A stretch of 64,000 nt of DNA. Source: Viscum album (lineage: Eukaryota > Streptophyta > Magnoliopsida > Santalales > Viscaceae). The number at the start of each line of letters is the position of its first letter. The first letter of the stretch is position 1. The stretch spans positions 602,602,818 through 602,666,817 of the forward strand of contig OY728158.1 of the NCBI GenBank assembly GCA_963277665.1, in the 5' to 3' direction. The notes under the pieces were generated by a model. The model did not search any database and was not told the origin of the DNA. It saw nothing but the letters and a program-made list of their open reading frames with translations. Below are positions 59,331 to 64,000 of the stretch, one piece after another. Made by a program: the position numbers and the translations under genes.

Positions 59331-59660
59331 CCCAGGAGTATAGAAAATATCAAATCCATAGTCCTAGAGGAACTCTAGTCATCACTTTTATCTCAAGTTC
59401 AGATCCTTATGAGAGAATATATACTTGAGACTATTGTGGTTAGAGTAGATGATAAGCTGCTCACCCATCAAGTAGTGTCACCTCATCATCAAAGTGAAGA
59501 ATACCACTGCTAACTCAAGATCATGGGTCACATAGTTGTAATTGTGTGGTCTTAACTAGTGTTAAATATAGGAAATTAGTGATTTCACCTTCATCAAAAA
59601 ACAACCAATCCTGGTTCTAGATGTATCAAAGAACACTATGTACTCAGTACCATCCTCTAA
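59331..59660 (-). pseudogene. Gypsy RNase H remnant
   Basis: Minus-strand reading gives HDLELAVVFFTLMMR, HYLMGEQLIIYSNHNSLKYI, FSHKDLNLR, then DYGFDIFYTPGKWNMVEYAL followed by SR. These are the standard blocks of Ty3/gypsy RNase H (E-L-x-A-V-V, HYL-x-G, T-DH-x-SLKY, PGK-x-N-x-V-AD-ALSR). The catalytic Asp of the TDH block is Asn here (SNH), and the Asp before ALSR is Tyr. Confidence 0.8.
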
Positions 59661-60440
59661 CAATCTTCAGATGGGAGTACTTGTCAATATCTGCCCCAGC
59701 TGCTAAAAAATATCCTAGAACTTCTCTATCCACACAAAAGGAAGTCCCTTTCATGTTTAAGCTTTCACATATTCTTCTACTTTGCAAAAATTTAGGTACA
59801 AACCTTGATAGTAACCAACCAAACCAAAGAAACTCCACACCTCTATAACACTTTTGGGTGGCTTCCAAGATAGCACCGCCTCAATCTTCATTGGATCCAC
59901 AACAACTCTATCCTTTGAAATGGTGTTTACTAGAAAATGGTCCTCCCAAATCCCGAACTAACACATTGAGAGATTCCCATAAAGTTTGTGCTCTTGGAGT
60001 AGTCTAGGACCATCCTCAACTATCTTAAACGATCCCCTTCAGACACCAAGAACACTAGGATTTCATCAATGATGACCACCACGAACCTGTCTAAGTAAGG
60101 GTGAAATATCTAGTTCATGAGCCCTATGAACACTACTGGGGAATTCTTCATGAAAAACTATATCACCAAGTACTTATAGTGGCCATAACGAAATATTAAG
60201 GACATCTTTGGTATATCCTCATCTCGTTCTCATAGTGGGTGATATCCAGATCTGAGGTAAATATTCAAAAACCACCACACCCCTTCCAACTGATCAAAGA
60301 TGTCATTTATCCTCAGTAGTAGTTACTTATTCTTCATGATAACCTTGTCTAGGCACTGAATGTTCACATATAACTCTAATATCCCATTTTCGTTCTTGGA
60401 AAACAAAAATGGGGCTACCAAGGGTGAAACACTAGGTATT
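59661..60440 (-). pseudogene. Gypsy reverse transcriptase, second catalytic Asp changed
   Basis: From 60420 leftwards the minus strand reads VAPFLFSKNENGILELYVN, CLDKVIMKNK, LLRINDIFDQLEGVWWF, NIYLRSGYH (motif A with its catalytic Asp lost, family KIDLRSGYH), IPKMSLIFRYGHYKYLV, SPVVFIGLMN, YLDRFVVVIIDEILVF (motif C, usually FIDDILV, so D to E) and then the thumb region. The open piece 59644-59868 carries FLWFGWLLSRFVPKF in the place of the thumb/connection FLGLAGYYRRF block, shifted in frame. Length and order are those of a full RT. Confidence 0.85.
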
Positions 60441-60950
60441 ATGAAGACCTTCCTCTACAAGTCCTCAAATTGCAACCTCAAATCATAAAACTTTGTAGGA
60501 GCCATATGATATGTAGGTGTAGATATCAGTGCTATCCCCAGCTATAGATCAATGAATAATTCTACATCTCTATGCGGAGGTAATCCTAGAATATCCTCAG
60601 GAAATATTTCCTCATACTCTGCCACCACTAGAGGAAATTGTGGACTCAAATCATCTATTGCACCGAGGGTAAGGATATCCAACTTATGAGTGATCGAATC
60701 CACCCTCTAATGTTTTATTTCATCATGAACTTCCTATGTTTCATTTTCACCAAAAAATGAAAACCTGGTTTTATCATTATAGAAACACTGCACTCTATGC
60801 CTAAAACAGTTAATCTGGGCATGAACTGTGGATAACCAATCCATACCGAGAATGATTTTGTAGGGCCTCGATGATGCTACCAAGGGATCCCAACCAAAAC
60901 TCTGTCCTATATGATTAAGGTCACACTATCGACACCAGTGTGTGATCATA
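60441..60950 (-). pseudogene. Protease-RT linker
   Basis: On the minus strand the stretch should encode the region between retropepsin and RT. A block near 60820 giving IRYGLVIHS-like residues resembles ILGMDWL-x-x-H of the family, and LQFEDL with a preceding K is seen near 60470. Otherwise it is heavily broken. Confidence 0.5.
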
Positions 60951-61180
60951 AAATCTCCTAATGTAGGAGTCTCAAATGTAAGGGTTGATCCAACAGTTCA
61001 GCTGGAATCTCCGAGTCTTGAAAAAGGTCCGTGTTAAGAAAAGAATGTCTGACCCCTATGTAGAAAGAAACTATATCTAAGGTGAAAAAGGCAAATATTG
61101 TACCTCTAATCATCCCTGGAGAATTGGGGTCATAAGCCTCCATCACTTGTAGTTGGACTTGTCCCTATCACCAGCTCCCT
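60951..61180 (-). pseudogene. Gypsy retropepsin (protease) remnant
   Basis: The open piece 60958-61146 reads IRGTIFAFFTLDIVSFYIGV followed by RHSFLN, then EIPAELLDQPL. In the family this is VTG-x-ILSIFGH-x-AR-VLIDPGATHSFIS followed by the LNVRPELLDYPL-like block. The catalytic D-x-G-A-T is replaced by Y-I-G-V-R, so the active-site aspartate is lost. It follows gag with the expected spacing. Confidence 0.7.
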
Positions 61181-62340
61181 AAGCCTGCTGTGGACCACTT
61201 ATGGGTGGTGGTTGTAATAGTTCAAACCTTCAACCACTTCCTGACACCCTGTCTTCTCACCCGCCACGTCCACCACCATACGGACCACCCTACTTCTGCC
61301 TCTTACTCTACCTTGGTGTATCCTCAACCATATCCTGAATGGAAAAATAATGTGTTGGACAATCTTGTTATAGATTTCCCTAATACCCACACAAGTTACA
61401 CAACCTATCCCTCACCTAACTAGAGATACCCTGGGAGCCTCGTACCACAAATCCTATGTCCTAGGATTTCTCCCAATGCACATGACCCAATTGGGTCACT
61501 GAAACTACTATTGAATACCTATTTTTGAGGTCTCAGCTACTTGATGCATACTGGTAGCTCCCACTACCGGTGCCTTCTATGTTAGAAATATCTCCACTAC
61601 TAGGTCATGCTCTAGTACCCCTACATAAGTACAAATGCTAAGGGATATCATGGATGCCCTCATATCACAACATAAAATCTAATTGAAGGTATGCGCCTAG
61701 AATAATGGGTCTTATACTATATCTTTTTAGTAGCATGAATGATTGGTAAATCTTGTCGAATAATCCTCCACAGTCTGACTGTCTTGCTGTAAATACAGAA
61801 GCTCCTATATGCACACTGACTGCAACGTGGTCAGAAAGAACTCCTCTATGAATAGATGGTTGAAGTCTTCTTAAGAGAGAGTAATATCATCATGTGTATA
61901 TGTAACTAAGCTCCACCATATTCCCACAAATCCATAAAAAGGACTCATGGAATGGACTGCCATCTAGTCCAAAGGCATCCTCACAAGGCGTAAGAGACAA
62001 GTAACTACCTCTAGAAAATCCTCAACTGCATAGGGGTTTGGATCACCCCAAAACTTTAGAGGTCATTGCCTCTAAAACTCATGAAACACAATTATTCTAT
62101 GTGGATCCTCATATGGTAGTGCTGGTAGTAGCTTCTACTCGACATGTGGTGGTATAACTGATAAAACACATAGAGGTGCTATCTTCTGTTCAAGCCCTTG
62201 TATAGATGCCTCATTGCTAGGTAGATCAACCTTATGATCACATAATGGAATCCTATCTGGATTTCTATATAGAGGCATAGTGTAATAAAAAAAGATGTAC
62301 TAAGGTCAATAGAGTATATCTGGAGAGCTGAATAAAGAAA
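61181..62340 (-). pseudogene. Gypsy gag with zinc knuckle
   Basis: From 62130 leftwards: a PLKFWGDPNPYAVEDFL block (family: P-x-F-x-G-x-x-DP-x-x-AE-x-W-L), then VRMPLD, a W-W-containing part, EDFNHLFIEEFF (family: W-x-x-F-x-x-F-x-x-KYF), and the segment with DSQTVEDYSTRFTNHS (family: GSMSVAEYEAKFTEL). At 61402-61353 the knuckle reads CNLCGY...GNL..DCPTH. The cysteines are all kept, while the histidine is Asn. A glycine- and arginine-rich tail lies at 61250-61320 next to the knuckle, as in relatives. Stops are frequent. Confidence 0.75.
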
Positions 62341-62566
62341 AACATGGAAGTCACAACACATTTATATATGATTCATGTATCTTTATTTTTCATGCAACCA
62401 GTGTTTTATTTTCCTGAGTCAAAAAGATGGTGCCCAGAGTCTTGGTATATGGATATGTTTGTCGCCACACCAACACTAGATTCTTTTGCTAGAAATCCAA
62501 ACTCCAAACACTTACCACTATTCCCCAAGCCAACCTCACAGAATCCCGATCCTAAGGTAGAACCAA
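62341..62566. other. Leader between primer site and gag
   Basis: In element orientation this is the 5' untranslated leader. The plus-strand open frame 62344-62619 through it is a chance frame. Confidence 0.5.
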
Positions 62567-62583
62567 CCTACTTTGATACCTCT
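62567..62583 (-). other. Primer-binding site, tRNA-Met type
   Basis: On the minus strand the sequence reads GGTATCAAAGTAG, against TGGTATCAGAGCA of plant elements primed by initiator tRNA-Met. It lies two or three bases from the LTR edge. Confidence 0.75.
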
Positions 62584-63064
62584 CTTTCACGACCCACCAC
62601 AGAGGGGCCCATGCCATGACTACCCTAATCTTGCATCCAATAGGATAAGGATTGTGACTAGAAACTAGTAGGAATATCCCACAAATGATAGTCATTTTTC
62701 AAAGTACCTATATGCACACACACATCTCCAAGATAGAAATGATGAAATATAAAAGTAATAAGTAAAAAATTCTTGAAATCCACTATATCCCACAACCATA
62801 ATACAATAGTGAAAGTAATAGAAAGTAAATAGGGACAAAAAAATCTTACAAAAAGAGAAGAATATGTAGACAAAAGTCCAACCTATAAAGTAAGAGATAC
62901 TAGGAATGTCTCTAGAAAAGATACCGCAACACACCTCATCTTGTCCGGTGTCACAAGGCACCACCTGGTCCTTGTTTTCCTGGAACTCTGTTGGAGAGTC
63001 AATCATATATAGTAGACACAACACATGAGAGAAAATCCCTGATAGGGGTGAGTAAAACAATACT

Positions 63065-63240
63065 CAATAGGGCACCCCAAAACCACAAAGGAATACCACA
63101 AAGGAAATACCCCAAATGAAATGCCATGAAGGGATACCACAAAGAAATACCACAAAGTAAATAACATGAATGAATACAAAAAAGTTAAAACCATGAAGGA
63201 ATACAACAAAGGAATACCATAAAGTAATACCCTAATGAAT
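63065..63240. repeat. AATACCACAAAGGAAATACC short repeat in the 5' LTR
   Basis: Counterpart of 55605-55765, with units like GGAATACCACAAAGGAAATA. Confidence 0.7.
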
Positions 63241-63309
63241 TTCATAGTCATATCCACATTGATATATGTCTACAAAAAATATATCAAAGACGTCCAGATA
63301 TATTCAATC

Positions 63310-63450
63310 CAATAAGGCACACAGTCTCAACAAGAAAATAGTATCCATAATACACAGACTATCCATAAGACACACAATATATATAATACACATAGTCTAC
63401 AAAAGATAGAATATCTCCATATGACACACAATATCTATAATACACACAAT
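63310..63450. repeat. ACACATAGTCTAC-type short repeat in the 5' LTR
   Basis: Counterpart of 55845-55955, with units such as AAGACACACAATATATATAA and TATCTATAATACACACAA. Confidence 0.65.
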
Positions 63451-64000
63451 CGCTAGGTTATAGCCAGTAAAAAAATGTTTGCTCGAAGCGGGCTCCTTCT
63501 GGGAGAACTCACTCCTGAAGCCATTAGTTCATATGAACACTACCAAAAAAACAAATTAGGATATCTCAAAAATATTTCCTCATCCCAAGGGTCTCAACTT
63601 CGTATATGGATTTTCCAACAGACATATGGTTTGAAAGTTATGGCCATTTGAAAAATTTCAGAAGGCAGTTCACTGGGCTGTGGACTGACCATCGATGTCT
63701 ACTGTGCCCCAGCTACTATGGTCATGTGGTAGCTCGGTCAACCTTCATGGTTGACAGTGGAATGGTATGGTCACCTTATTCTAACCTAGTTCCACCCCCA
63801 TCCATGGGGTTTGATGTAGGTCCACCCTGACCCATGAGGTCTGACTCGGGTCAAACTCGACTGGCGGGTCGACTCAGCCCACTAGAACTGGTCTACTCCA
63901 GCTGGGCCTGACCCACCTCATCGTACCATTATACCACACCATCCTGGACCACTAGAACTACCCATTTTACCACCAAAATCTGTTTCTATGTCAGTCCACA

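Larger units (their letters stand above)
55083..64000 (-). mobile_element. Ty3/gypsy chromovirus, minus strand, right end cut
   Basis: Read leftwards from the right edge: 5' LTR (cut by the window end), primer site, gag, protease, RT, RNase H, integrase, chromodomain, polypurine tract, 3' LTR. This is the complete chromovirus order, and motif wording places it close to the Tekay/Del lineage. The interior is about 4.9 kb and the complete LTR about 2.6 kb, so the full element should be near 10 kb and end about 1.2 kb past the window. Stops and shifts occur in every domain. Confidence 0.85.
62585..64000 (-). repeat. 5' LTR of the chromovirus, cut by the window end
   Basis: Starts TTTCACGACCCACCACAGAG and follows the 3' LTR collinearly to the window end. 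Both short-repeat regions are present at 63065-63240 and 63310-63450. By comparison with the complete copy roughly 1.2 kb are missing. The region near 63690-63770 lacks the 30-bp array. Confidence 0.8.

Overview
The window looks like intergenic nuclear DNA of a repeat-rich flowering plant. It is strongly A+T-rich, and no intact host gene, rRNA, tRNA gene or prokaryote-type operon is visible. Everything recognisable is retrotransposon or tandem repeat. Diagnostic plant signals are a SIRE-like Ty1/copia element with a third ORF, an Athila/Tat-type Ty3/gypsy gag, a chromodomain-bearing Ty3/gypsy (chromovirus) pol, and primer-binding sites resembling complements of plant tRNA-Met. Reading frames are heavily broken, so the insertions are old. 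The species cannot be told from the sequence; a large, slowly purged genome is an inference.

Layout, left to right. (1) 1-6.6 kb: A+T-rich noncoding DNA with one decayed Ty3/gypsy gag (+, about 2.5-3.2 kb) and two tRNA-like motifs. (2) 6.6-14.5 kb: remains of a minus-strand Athila/Tat-type element. Its polypurine tract is at 6.85 kb, gag-end/protease remnants at 9.1-9.7 kb and gag at 10.3-10.8 kb; no reverse transcriptase is recognisable. (3) 14.7-23.2 kb: a minus-strand copia-like element bounded by two diverged LTRs carrying a 29-bp minisatellite, with a gag remnant next to the right LTR and a long unrecognised interior. (4) 23.2-36.8 kb and 49.1-49.6 kb: a tandem array of a noncoding unit of about 6.2 kb, in two copies plus a partial third. 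(5) 36.8-49.14 kb: a nearly complete plus-strand SIRE-like copia element that splits the third unit. It has LTRs of about 1.85 kb, gag, protease, integrase, RT and RNase H remnants, an 18-unit minisatellite, a third ORF and a polypurine tract. (6) 49.6-55.1 kb: a perfect 14-bp inverted repeat, an 835-bp tandem duplication and LTR-like DNA. (7) 55.1 kb to the end: a minus-strand chromovirus with one complete LTR, a full gag-protease-RT-RNase H-integrase-chromodomain order, and a second LTR cut by the window end.

No gene set here works as a pathway. The retroelement domains once formed separate gag-pol polyproteins, and each element now carries stops, frameshifts and substitutions at key catalytic or metal-binding residues. 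The most unusual structural signals are the related 13-bp minisatellites in both LTRs and the interior of the SIRE-like element, a 30-bp array expanded in only one chromovirus LTR, and the kilobase-scale tandem array interrupted by the copia insertion. All homology statements come from reading the sequence by eye; none was checked by a database search.
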